From: Micrococcus porci
Lineage (GTDB): Bacteria > Actinomycetota > Actinomycetes > Actinomycetales > Micrococcaceae
Reading direction: 5' to 3'
Assembly: GCF_020097155.1 (NCBI RefSeq)
Contig: NZ_CP083691.1
Location: forward strand, 1,550,001 to 1,614,000
DNA: 64,000 nt
A program made the position numbers and the translations under genes. The notes under the pieces are model-generated. The model worked only from the letters and a program-made list of their open reading frames with translations, was not told the DNA's origin and searched no databases. Every line of letters begins with the position of its first letter. The stretch's first letter is position 1. Shown here one piece after another: positions 1 through 7,740 of this stretch.

Positions 1-472
1 TGCGGGCGTAGGGGCCGCGGGCGTGCTCCGGGTCCGCCGGGCCGGCGCCCTCGCCGACGATCGACGCGCCGGCGTGGGCGACCGACGGGGACGAGACGTG
101 CACGAACCGGTGCACACCCCGGCGCCGCGCGGCGTGCACCAGGATCCGGGTGCCCTCCACGTTCACGGCGGCGAACTCCTCCTCGGGCCCGCTCACGGAG
201 ACCTTCGCGGCGACGTGCACCACCGTGTCCACGCCCTCGAGTGCGCGTTCGACGGCGGCCGGGTCGGTCACCGAGCCGAGCACGTCCACCGCGCCCGGCA
301 CCCCGGACGGCCGGCGCTGCAGGGTGGTGACAGGGTTGCCCGCCTCCGCCAGGACGCGCGCGACGCCCGAGCCGAGCAGGCCGGAGGCGCCCGTGACCAG
401 GACCCGCCGGTGCTCCACCCGTTCGGCCAGCTGCAGCAGACCGTCGTCCCCGAGGTGGACCTCGAAGCCCAT
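1..472 (-). CDS. oleD: OleD, NAD(P)-dependent 2-alkyl-3-ketoacid reductase (partial, 3' end outside window)
   Basis: Only the N-terminal ~157 residues are in the window. After a short lead-in they show a Rossmann dinucleotide-binding motif, VTGASGLLGSGVARVL, then the VHVAAKVS and FVHVSSPSVA segments typical of extended short-chain dehydrogenases of the 3-beta-HSD/OleD type. OleD reduces the beta-keto acid made by OleA to a 2-alkyl-3-hydroxyacid. It lies directly after oleBC on the same strand. The ATG at 472 is 5 nt past the oleBC stop. An in-frame GTG at 481 overlaps that stop as GTGA and would be translationally coupled, so the true start could be either. Identity rests on motif plus position in the ole cluster. 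Confidence 0.85.
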   Translation of the reverse strand, partial: MGFEVHLGDDGLLQLAERVEHRRVLVTGASGLLGSGVARVLAEAGNPVTTLQRRPSGVPGAVDVLGSVTDPAAVERALEGVDTVVHVAAKVSVSGPEEEFAAVNVEGTRILVHAARRRGVHRFVHVSSPSVAHAGASIVGEGAGPADPEHARGPYAR

Positions 473-477
473 GCGGC

Positions 478-3450
478 TCACAGCCCGTCCACCGTCCCCC
501 CGGCGAGCACGCCCTCGGCCCAGCGGGCGACCCGGGGCCGGTCGATCTTGGAGTTGTGGCGGATGTCCGTGGGGATGTGGTCCGCCACCAGCACCGCCGC
601 CACGGGCAGCGGCTCCAGCGCGGAGCGCACCGAGGCCGCCAGGGCAGTGGGGGCCAGGCCCTGCTTGGGCCTGCCGTCCCGATGGTGGCCGGCGCGGCGG
701 GGCGGGCGCGCCGCCGGGACCGCGGCCTCGACCACGACGACGACGGCCTGCGTCCCGGCCGGGCCGACGCCCACCACGGCGGAGCGCGCGACGGGCCCGA
801 GCGCGTCGACGACGCCCTCGGGGCCGCCGGGCGCCAGGGGGCGGTCGGGGGTGGTGAGCACGTGCTGGGCGCGACCCTCGATCCAGACCCGGCCCTCGGC
901 GTCGAAGTGGCCGACGTCGGCGGTGCGGTGCCACACGCGGCCGTCGCGGCGGATCAGCCCGTCGCGCTTGGACTGGTGGTCCGTGAACCACAGGGCGTCG
1001 TAGCGGTCCTTCAGGTGCGGCGCGGAGACCACGAATTCGCCGAGGACGCCGTGACCGGCGGCCGGATCCAGGGTGACCTCCTCGGGGGTGCCGTCCTCCG
1101 CCAGGGGGGCGATGCGGAACTCGACCGTGGGCAACGGGGAGCCCACGCACACGCCGGCGTCGTCGGCGCGCCGCAGGGCGTGGATGGTCTCGCCGTCGAT
1201 GTTGGCGAGGAGGAGCCCCTCTGTCATGCCGTAGGGGGTGTTCACCTCGGCCTCCGGCATGAGCGCGGAGACCTGGCGCAGCAGGGCGGGGTGGACGGGG
1301 GCGCCGGCCGAGAGCACCTGGCGGACCTGACGCAGGGCCGTGCGCTGCTCGCCGCTGAGGTCCCCGGCCGTGGCGACCACGTTGGCCAGCGCGGCGGGCG
1401 AGGCGAAGAGCACGGAGGACTGTCCGGCGATCGCGGCGTCGGCCAGGGCCGCGGCCGTCAGCGTGGCCGGCTTGGTCACGTCCATCACGGGGGAGACGGA
1501 CGCGGCGCCGAGCGCGGGCCCCAGCAGGGCGAAGGGCGCGAAGCCGGCCAGCAGGGAGGCGCCCGGGCGGATGTCCAGGGTGCGCGCGATCAGCCGCACG
1601 AGGTGGCCGAGCCGCTCGTGCGTGTACACGACACCCTTGGCGGGACCCGTGGAGCCGGACGTGAACAGCACCGCGGCGTCCGCGCCGAGCTCCGGCACGG
1701 GCAACGGCGCGCCGGCGGCGTCGCGGGGAACGCCCAGCTCGGGGGCCCGGTGGCGGTCCACCATCGCGTAGAGGGAGTCCGACACGTCCAGCAGGGCGCG
1801 CTGCGGTGCGGCCAGCGTGGAGACGGACAGGCGGGTGCCCGGCCAGTTCTGCGCGCGGGCCAGCGTGAGCCCAGCGGTCTTCCCGATCACCCAGCGCGGG
1901 CGGGCGGACTTCATGGCCCGGGTCATCCCGGAGACGCCCAGCCCCTGGTCGGCGACGACCGCGACGGCCCCGACGCGCAGCACGGCGTAGAGGGCGGCGG
2001 AGAGGTCGCGGCCGGGCGGCACCAGCATGGACACCCGGTCGCCGGGGCGCATGCCGGCCTCCCACAGGCCCGTGGCGATCGCCGAGACGGTCTCCTGGAA
2101 CTCGCCCCAGGACACGGCGACGGGGCGGCGCGCCCCGCCGAAGAGGGCGCGCGAGGTCTCGGCGCCCGCCATGTCCACGAGGGCGGTGTACTCCCGCATG
2201 GGGGAGTCGGGCGCGCCCCAGTCCTCGAGCCGGTCCCACAGCCGGGGCAGGCCCGCCGGGGACCCGGCCTCGGAGGCGTGGTCGGCGATGTCCACGTGCA
2301 CGCCGCGCGAGGCCTCCGGCAGCAGCGGCAGCGCCGAGGTCCGCGGGGCGGCGTCGTCCGCGTGGGGCCGCGGCCCGGGCAGCCCGGAGGCGGGGTCCGC
2401 CAGCAGCCCGGCGGTCAGCAGCTGGGCCCACGTGAGCAGCGGGGTGACGACGTCGCGGTCGTCGATCAGCAGGTGCCCGGCCTCCTCGTAGCGGTGCACG
2501 CGAGCGGCGGGGAGCCGGTCGCGGAGGTCGTCGAGGTAGCGGTCCAGGAAGACGGGGTCGTCCGCACCCCACTGGATCAGCGCGGGCGTCCCCTGCGCGC
2601 CGAGCGCGCTGACGCCGGAGGAGACCTCCTCCAGGGCCGCGTGGCTGCCGTGGGAGGCGTCCACCGGGATGTCGGCGACGAACCCGCCGACGCCGCCGCG
2701 GCGCTCCGCCGAGGGGTAGGGCAGGTGGTAGGCGGCGCGGACCTCAGGGGCGAGGGAGGGCTTGGCCAGCGAGGTGGTCACCGCGATGAACGCGTCCGTG
2801 CTCACGGTGGAGGCGGGCAGCACGGGTCCGGCCAGGGCGGCCTGGAGGGGCGCGGGGATCTTCGCCTGCGGCGGCTGGTGGACCGCCGTGTTGAGTGTGG
2901 AGACGCCGGCCACGACGTCCCGGTGGCGCCCGGCCCAGCCGAGGGAGACGACGCCGCCCCAGTCGTGGCCGAGGGTGATCAGCGGGTGGCCCGTCGCGGC
3001 CAGGTCCGTGAGGCCGAGCGCGGCGGTGAGGGCGTCGAGGTCGTCGAGCCGGTCCCCGAGGGAGCGGTAGGTGCTGCGGGCCCGGCCCATCTCGGAGGGG
3101 GTGGGGGAGGCCGGATGCTCGAGGCGCTCGGAGTAGCCCATGTCGAGCTGGTCCGGGGCCACCACGCGCCAGGCCTGCTGGCCGCGCCGGGCCCGGCGGG
3201 TGGTCTCCGCCAGGAGGGCGCGCCACAGGTAGGACCAGGTGGGGTTTCCGTGCACGGCGAGGATCGTGCCCGCGAGCTCGGCGCCGAGGGCGGCCAGCTG
3301 CGGCCCGTTGTCCGCGACGTGCAGGGTGCGCTCGACGCCGGGCAGGTCCGCGGCGGAGCGGATGGTCACGAGTCGCGACCAGTCGGGGTCCCAGCCGGGC
3401 AGCTGGTCGAACGGGGGGAGGGCGGCGGGGGCGGCGGGGATGCGCGGCAT
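478..3450 (-). CDS. oleBC: OleBC fusion: beta-lactone decarboxylase plus beta-lactone synthetase
   Basis: A 990-residue two-domain protein. Residues ~1-350 are an alpha/beta hydrolase of the haloalkane dehalogenase type: VHGNPTWSYLW oxyanion region and GHDWGG with the nucleophile Asp at 163, as in OleB. Residues ~400-990 are an ANL-superfamily AMP-binding enzyme with the P-loop LFTSGSTGPAKGVVYTH near 595-611, as in OleC. In characterised Ole pathways OleC converts the 2-alkyl-3-hydroxyacid to a beta-lactone with ATP, and OleB decarboxylates it to a cis-olefin. Most bacteria carry oleB and oleC separately; the fusion is a known actinobacterial arrangement. It lies 21 bp downstream of oleA and overlaps or abuts oleD. 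ATG at 3450 follows a GGAGAGC ribosome-binding site. Confidence 0.92.
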   Translation of the reverse strand: MPRIPAAPAALPPFDQLPGWDPDWSRLVTIRSAADLPGVERTLHVADNGPQLAALGAELAGTILAVHGNPTWSYLWRALLAETTRRARRGQQAWRVVAPDQLDMGYSERLEHPASPTPSEMGRARSTYRSLGDRLDDLDALTAALGLTDLAATGHPLITLGHDWGGVVSLGWAGRHRDVVAGVSTLNTAVHQPPQAKIPAPLQAALAGPVLPASTVSTDAFIAVTTSLAKPSLAPEVRAAYHLPYPSAERRGGVGGFVADIPVDASHGSHAALEEVSSGVSALGAQGTPALIQWGADDPVFLDRYLDDLRDRLPAARVHRYEEAGHLLIDDRDVVTPLLTWAQLLTAGLLADPASGLPGPRPHADDAAPRTSALPLLPEASRGVHVDIADHASEAGSPAGLPRLWDRLEDWGAPDSPMREYTALVDMAGAETSRALFGGARRPVAVSWGEFQETVSAIATGLWEAGMRPGDRVSMLVPPGRDLSAALYAVLRVGAVAVVADQGLGVSGMTRAMKSARPRWVIGKTAGLTLARAQNWPGTRLSVSTLAAPQRALLDVSDSLYAMVDRHRAPELGVPRDAAGAPLPVPELGADAAVLFTSGSTGPAKGVVYTHERLGHLVRLIARTLDIRPGASLLAGFAPFALLGPALGAASVSPVMDVTKPATLTAAALADAAIAGQSSVLFASPAALANVVATAGDLSGEQRTALRQVRQVLSAGAPVHPALLRQVSALMPEAEVNTPYGMTEGLLLANIDGETIHALRRADDAGVCVGSPLPTVEFRIAPLAEDGTPEEVTLDPAAGHGVLGEFVVSAPHLKDRYDALWFTDHQSKRDGLIRRDGRVWHRTADVGHFDAEGRVWIEGRAQHVLTTPDRPLAPGGPEGVVDALGPVARSAVVGVGPAGTQAVVVVVEAAVPAARPPRRAGHHRDGRPKQGLAPTALAASVRSALEPLPVAAVLVADHIPTDIRHNSKIDRPRVARWAEGVLAGGTVDGL

Positions 3451-3471
3451 GGCTCTGGGCTCTCCTTCAGC

Positions 3472-4512
3472 TCACCACTGGATCTCGAGCATGGCGGTGT
3501 TCAGGCCCGAGCCCACGCCCAGGCAGACGACGGCGTCCCCGCGCCGGAGCGAGTCCTGCTCGCGCACGAGGGTGATGGGCAGGGAGGCCGGGCCCACGTT
3601 GCCCAGCACGGGGAACGTGGTGGGCAGCTTCTCCAGGGGGATGCCCGCGGACTCGGAGATGGCGTCCGTGTGCATCTGGCTGACCTGATGGGTGACGTAG
3701 CGCGCGGCGTGGTCCCAGCCCCACTCCGCGGGCACGTCGTGCCACGCGTCCATGACGAGCTCCAGCCCGTCCTTCAGGAGCGCGTTGGAGTCGGTGAACA
3801 TCCCGTTGTGGTCGCCCACGCACAGCTGGTGGTGGTCGGTGCCGGCGCGCGTGATGCCGCGCAGGATCCGGTGCGCGTCCGGGTGCTCATCCGTGCGGCC
3901 CACCACGGCGGCCGCGGCGCCGGAGCCCAGGGTCAGGGAGGCGAACTGCTCCATGAAGTTGCCGCGGACCGTGGTCTCGGCGTGCAGGTTCGCCACGGTG
4001 GAGGCCTGCACCTTGGAGGCGTCCTCGGCGGCGACGACGACGGCGTAGTCGATCTGGCCGGCGTCGACCATGGTGGAGGCGAGCATGAGGCCGTTGACGA
4101 AGCCCAGGCACGCGTTGGTGATGTCGAAGTTCGTGGCGGAGGTGGGCAGGCCCATCAGGTCGTGGATCCGCACGGCCACGGACGGCTCGAGGGTGGCCCG
4201 GGTGACGGAGGTGTTCACGAGCAGGCCCACCTGCCCCGGGGCCACGCCGGCGGCGGCCAGGGCGGCGGTGCCGGCCTCCGCCGCGGCCTGCTGGAAGTCC
4301 TTCTGCGCGTCCCATGCGCGGCGGACCTTCACGCCCGCGACGCGCTCGAGCAGGTGCCGTGGCAGGCGCAGGCGGGTGAGGACGTCGGCGAGCTGCTCGT
4401 CCAGGTCGTCCGAGGTCACCTCGAGTGGGGCCTGCACCTCGGTCACGGACAGGAGGGCGGCGCGGGAGAACTCGAAGCTGGCGTTACCGGACACGTGGGG
4501 GACCTGGACCAT
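3472..4512 (-). CDS. oleA: OleA, thiolase-fold acyl-CoA condensing enzyme
   Basis: A 346-residue thiolase-superfamily protein, the usual OleA length. The active-site Cys is C135 in NACLGF, His is H275 in THQVS and Asn is N305 in GNVG, the Cys-His-Asn set shared with FabH-like enzymes. OleA performs a head-to-head, non-decarboxylative Claisen condensation of two fatty acyl-CoAs to a 2-alkyl-3-ketoacid, the committed step of long-chain alkene synthesis. It is the first gene of the oleA-oleBC-oleD operon. The start is the ATG at 4512 where homology begins; the open frame continues far upstream only because of high G+C. A -10-like TAGAGT and a TetR-type palindrome precede it. Confidence 0.93.
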   Translation of the reverse strand: MVQVPHVSGNASFEFSRAALLSVTEVQAPLEVTSDDLDEQLADVLTRLRLPRHLLERVAGVKVRRAWDAQKDFQQAAAEAGTAALAAAGVAPGQVGLLVNTSVTRATLEPSVAVRIHDLMGLPTSATNFDITNACLGFVNGLMLASTMVDAGQIDYAVVVAAEDASKVQASTVANLHAETTVRGNFMEQFASLTLGSGAAAAVVGRTDEHPDAHRILRGITRAGTDHHQLCVGDHNGMFTDSNALLKDGLELVMDAWHDVPAEWGWDHAARYVTHQVSQMHTDAISESAGIPLEKLPTTFPVLGNVGPASLPITLVREQDSLRRGDAVVCLGVGSGLNTAMLEIQW

Positions 4513-4536
4513 TCTGCTCGGGGGGCTGTGACCGCC

Positions 4537-4552
4537 CGGACCGAGCGGTCCG
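4537..4552. promoter_or_regulatory. TetR-type operator candidate in the oleA leader
   Basis: Perfect inverted repeat with 7-bp arms and a 2-bp spacer, CGGACCG-AG-CGGTCCG. It sits between the -10-like hexamer (4556-4561, minus strand) and the oleA ATG at 4512, about where transcription would start. The size, spacing and GACCGnnCGGTC core resemble operators of actinobacterial TetR-family repressors that sense acyl-CoAs. No TetR gene lies in the window, so the regulator is unknown. Confidence 0.5.
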
Positions 4553-4555
4553 TTC

Positions 4556-4561
4556 ACTCTA
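4556..4561 (-). promoter_or_regulatory. -10 element of the ole operon
   Basis: TAGAGT on the minus strand 43 nt upstream of the oleA ATG. It resembles the other TAnnnT hexamers in the window. No convincing -35 was seen. Confidence 0.4.
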
Positions 4562-4625
4562 ACGGAGCACCCGGGGGGTGACCTGGCCTGGGGTCCTCCG
4601 TTCGCCGGCGGCATGGAGGACGAGG

Positions 4626-5609
4626 TCAGGCGGGACCGAGGATCACCGCGAGGACGGCCAGGGGCAGTGCCAGGCACGCCGCCGCCGCGGCCCCCGCGAC
4701 GGCGCCCGGCACCGGGGCCGGCGGGTCCAGCAGGCGCGCCACGCGGCGCCCGAGCCCCCCGGACTCCGCGTCCGGTTCGGCATCCGGCCCGGACGCCGAG
4801 GCGCCGGGGGCCTCGGCCGGCCGGACCGTGAGCGCCAGCGCGCGGGCGAGGACGGGGGCCGGCGCGGTGCGGCGGGCCGCGTCGTCGGCGAGCATCTCCG
4901 TCACCAGCACCACGCCGGCGCGCGCCGTCTCGGCCGAGGGCAGCCACGCGCAGGCCCGGGCCCAGCTGGCGAAGGCCAGGCGGAGCAGCCCGTGGTGCTG
5001 GGCCAGGTGGGCGCGCTCGTGGAGGAGCACGGCGCGCAGCTCCTCCGGGGAGAGCCGTTCCAGGAGCCCGCGGGAGACCACGGTCAGCGGGGTGCCGCCG
5101 CCGGGGACTCCGGGCACGCAGTAGGCCAACGGCAGGTCCACGGGCAGCTCGCGCGCCCCGCGGGGGCCTCCGGGCCAGTCGTCGGCGCGCTCGGGGTCCG
5201 TGGCGATCAGCTCGAGCGCCGCCCGGTGCCGGGACCGGGCGCGCAGGGTGCGCAGCGCCGTGACCGCGGTGGTGAGCAGCAGGTGCAGGGCCACCGTCAG
5301 CCCGGCGCCGACGGCGAGCAGGTGCACCTCGGCCGGCGCCGATCCCGGCCGCGCGATGCCGGAGTCCGGTGAGGTGAGGTCGGCGAGCAGCGCGGGGACG
5401 GCGTCGAGCAGGCCGTCCCCCCAGGGGTGCAGCCCCCAGAGGAGGGGCGTGCCCACGAGCGCGAGCCCACCGGCGAGGGCGACCGCCTGCCAGGCGAGCA
5501 CGGCCAGCCCGGGGGAGCGCGAGGGCCAGGCGGCCCGCCCGAGCAGGACCGGGACGGGCCCGGCGAGGCACAGGGCGACCGCCGCGAGGACGAGCACGGA
5601 GAAGGACAC
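4626..5609 (-). CDS. M56 family (BlaR1/MecR1-type) membrane zinc metallopeptidase
   Basis: A 327-residue protein with hydrophobic segments near residues 4-24, 34-57 and 94-118 and a C-terminal one near 303-327. The zinc motif HExxH appears as H197-ERA-H201 (LLHERAHLAQH), and a downstream EMLADDAA may supply the third ligand. This layout fits the M56 antirepressor proteases that respond to an envelope signal and cleave a BlaI-type repressor. The BlaI-type gene ends 12 bp upstream on the same strand, so the two form an operon. It lacks the extracytoplasmic penicillin-binding sensor of true BlaR1, so its signal is unknown. Confidence 0.82.
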   Translation of the reverse strand: MSFSVLVLAAVALCLAGPVPVLLGRAAWPSRSPGLAVLAWQAVALAGGLALVGTPLLWGLHPWGDGLLDAVPALLADLTSPDSGIARPGSAPAEVHLLAVGAGLTVALHLLLTTAVTALRTLRARSRHRAALELIATDPERADDWPGGPRGARELPVDLPLAYCVPGVPGGGTPLTVVSRGLLERLSPEELRAVLLHERAHLAQHHGLLRLAFASWARACAWLPSAETARAGVVLVTEMLADDAARRTAPAPVLARALALTVRPAEAPGASASGPDAEPDAESGGLGRRVARLLDPPAPVPGAVAGAAAAACLALPLAVLAVILGPA

Positions 5610-5621
5610 CCCGGTGCCCGC

Positions 5622-5966
5622 TCAGGTCAGCAGGCGGCGCAGGGCGGCCGCGTCCGCGTCGGAGATGCCGCCGACGAAGGCGGCCAGCACCGCCTCGTGG
5701 TCCGGGCTGGACCCGAGGATGTCCTGCAGCAGTCCCGCCGCATGCTGCTCGCGGGTGCGGGCGGCGGCGAACACCTGGGGGCGGCGGGCGCCCACCCGGC
5801 GGACGTGGCCCTTGGCCGTCAGGCGGGAGAGGGCGGTGAGGACGGTGGTGACCGCGGGGGCTCCGTCCTCCCGCTCGAGGCGGACGCGCAGCTCCTGGGC
5901 GGTCAGGCCGTCGGGGTGGTCCCAGAGCGCGTCCAGGACGGCGCCCTCGAGGCGGGCACGGGCCAT
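5622..5966 (-). CDS. BlaI/MecI/CopY-family transcriptional repressor
   Basis: A 114-residue winged-helix protein starting MARARLEGAVLDALW, with the recognition region QELRVRLERE...VTTVLTALSRL and the wing RRVGARRPQVF, as in BlaI/MecI. ATG at 5966 has a strong GGAGGTGAG ribosome-binding site; the longer open frame to 6173 runs into the cydA start and is rejected. Family members bind TACA/TGTA palindromes as dimers and are inactivated by their M56 partner. A perfect palindrome TTCTACACGGTGTAGAA lies in the intergenic region shared with cydA, so autoregulation and control of cytochrome bd are both plausible. Confidence 0.88.
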   Translation of the reverse strand: MARARLEGAVLDALWDHPDGLTAQELRVRLEREDGAPAVTTVLTALSRLTAKGHVRRVGARRPQVFAAARTREQHAAGLLQDILGSSPDHEAVLAAFVGGISDADAAALRRLLT

Positions 5967-6012
5967 GGTCTCACCTCCGGGATCGGCGCGGGCGGGGAGC
6001 GGACGGTCCACG

Positions 6013-6018
6013 ATCCTA
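6013..6018 (-). promoter_or_regulatory. -10 element of the blaI-M56 operon
   Basis: TAGGAT on the minus strand 47 nt upstream of the repressor ATG. The palindrome at 6044-6060 would then cover the region upstream of or at its -35. Confidence 0.35.
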
Positions 6019-6043
6019 GGCGATCGACTCGCCACGGACCATG

Positions 6044-6060
6044 TTCTACACGGTGTAGAA
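6044..6060. promoter_or_regulatory. BlaI-type operator palindrome between blaI and cydA
   Basis: TTCTACACGGTGTAGAA is a perfect 17-bp palindrome with 8-bp arms around one G. It contains the TACA...TGTA half-sites of BlaI/MecI/CopY operators. It lies 8 bp upstream of a TACCCT -10 element for cydA, across the -35 region, and between divergent promoters. Assignment to the adjacent repressor is inference from motif and location. Confidence 0.65.
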
Positions 6061-6067
6061 GAGGGGC

Positions 6068-6073
6068 TACCCT
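6068..6073 (+). promoter_or_regulatory. -10 element of the cydABDC operon
   Basis: TACCCT 56 nt upstream of the cydA GTG. The -35 position (17-bp spacing) falls inside the 6044-6060 palindrome, so repressor binding would block RNA polymerase. Confidence 0.4.
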
Positions 6074-6129
6074 GGACGGGATCCCCCGGCCGCATCCCCG
6101 GCCGTCCGCCGTCCCAGGAGCACCTCACC

Positions 6130-7710
6130 GTGGATCCCCTCGAACTCGCGCGGTGGCAGTTCGGCATCACCACCGTCTACCACTTCCTCATGGTCCCGCT
6201 GACCATCGGCCTCGGCCTCGTCGTCGCCGTCCTGCAGACCCTCTGGGTCCGCACCGGACGCGAGCACTACCTCCGGATGACCAAGTTCTGGGGCAAGCTC
6301 TTCCTCATCAACTTCATCATGGGCGTGGCCACCGGCCTGGTGCAGGAGTTCCAGTTCGGCATGGCCTGGTCCGAGTACTCGCGGTTCGTGGGCGACGTCT
6401 TCGGCGCCCCGCTCGCCCTCGAGGCCCTGATCGCGTTCTTCCTCGAGTCCGTGTTCCTGGGCATGTGGATCTTCGGCTGGGACCGGCTGCCCCGCAGGCT
6501 CCACCTCGCCGCGATCTGGTGCGCCGTGATCGGCGCCCACCTCTCCGCCTACTTCATCATGGCCGCCAACGCGTTCATGCAGCACCCGGTGGGCTACGAG
6601 GTGGTGGACGGGCGCCCCGTCCTGAACGACATCGTCGCCGTGCTGACCAACCCGATCGTGCTCACCCACTTCCCGCACACCATCGCGGGCTCGTGGGCCG
6701 TGGCCGGCGGGTTCCTGCTCGGCATCAGCTGGTACCACCTCTGGAAGCGCCGCCGCGACGGGATCGACACCGTCGACGCCGAGGGGCGCGTCGTCGTCGG
6801 GACGACCGGCTCGAAGGCGCGCGACGCGCTGGACCACCGCGTGTGGATCACCTCGCTGCGCGCCGGCGCGGCCGTCGTGATCGTCGGCTTCCTGGGCACC
6901 GCGTTCACCGGCCACGCCCAGGCCCAGCAGATGATCCACTACCAGCCCACCAAGATGGCGTCCGCCGAGGCCGCCTGCCACGACGGCACCGCGTTCTCCG
7001 TGCTCACCCTCGGCGACGTGAACACCCCCGGCGCCACGACGTGCGACGACGTCACGGGCGTGATCGAGATCCCCGGCCTGCTCTCCTTCCTCGCCTACAG
7101 CGACTTCACGACGCCGGTGCCGGGCATCACCACCCTCCTGCCGCAGTTCGAGGCGCGCTACGGCACGCAGCTGCCGGACGACCCGATGTACGGCGAGCGT
7201 GCCGGCCAGGAGATCTCCTATCTGCCGCTCATGGAGGTGACCTATTGGGGCTTCCGGCTGATGATCACCTTCGGCGGCCTCGCCGCCCTGGCCGGTGCGC
7301 TGACCCTGTGGATGACCCGCAAGGGCACGGTGCCGGACTCGAAGCCCTGGATGATCACCGCCGTCGCCTCGATCGGCGCGTCCTTCGCGGCGAACGTCGC
7401 CGGCTGGGTCTTCACCGAGATGGGCCGCCAGCCGTTCGTCGTCTACCCCAACCCGGCCATGGGCGTCGATGAGGTCTACATGTTCACCGCCGCCGCCGTG
7501 TCCCCGGGCGTCTCCGGCGAGGAGGTGCTCACGTCCCTGATCGTGTTCGTCGTCCTCTACGCCGTCCTGCTCGTGGTGGAGGTCGCCCTGCTGGCCCGCT
7601 ACGTGCGCGGCGGCGTCCCCGCCGGCATGCCGGAGCTGACGGCGGACGAGCACCGCGACCCCGACGACGACCGCCACGACCGCGACGACGTGCTCGCGTT
7701 CGCCTACTGA
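6130..7710 (+). CDS. cydA: Cytochrome bd ubiquinol/menaquinol oxidase subunit I
   Basis: A 526-residue polytopic membrane protein that carries the haems and quinol site of the terminal oxidase reducing O2 to water. N-terminal RWQFGITTVYHF includes H18, matching the haem-ligand His19 of E. coli CydA. HTIAGSW matches the H186 haem b558 region, QPTKMASAEA starts the Q-loop, and GRQPF corresponds to the conserved GRQPW. GTG at 6130 with AGGAG 8 nt upstream is preferred; the open frame back to 5200 is antisense to the M56 gene. It heads cydA-cydB-cydDC and is divergent from a BlaI-type repressor. Confidence 0.95.
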   Translation: MDPLELARWQFGITTVYHFLMVPLTIGLGLVVAVLQTLWVRTGREHYLRMTKFWGKLFLINFIMGVATGLVQEFQFGMAWSEYSRFVGDVFGAPLALEALIAFFLESVFLGMWIFGWDRLPRRLHLAAIWCAVIGAHLSAYFIMAANAFMQHPVGYEVVDGRPVLNDIVAVLTNPIVLTHFPHTIAGSWAVAGGFLLGISWYHLWKRRRDGIDTVDAEGRVVVGTTGSKARDALDHRVWITSLRAGAAVVIVGFLGTAFTGHAQAQQMIHYQPTKMASAEAACHDGTAFSVLTLGDVNTPGATTCDDVTGVIEIPGLLSFLAYSDFTTPVPGITTLLPQFEARYGTQLPDDPMYGERAGQEISYLPLMEVTYWGFRLMITFGGLAALAGALTLWMTRKGTVPDSKPWMITAVASIGASFAANVAGWVFTEMGRQPFVVYPNPAMGVDEVYMFTAAAVSPGVSGEEVLTSLIVFVVLYAVLLVVEVALLARYVRGGVPAGMPELTADEHRDPDDDRHDRDDVLAFAY

Positions 7711-7740
7711 CCCCCGACACGGAGAGAGAGGACCGCTCCC

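Noticed and set aside
478..3450. OleBC fusion as a sequencing error that joined two genes.
   Set aside because: The frame is continuous with normal codon bias through the linker, and OleBC fusions are known in this bacterial group.
4626..5966. Beta-lactam resistance locus (blaR1/blaI).
   Set aside because: The M56 protein lacks a penicillin-binding sensor domain and no beta-lactamase gene is nearby.
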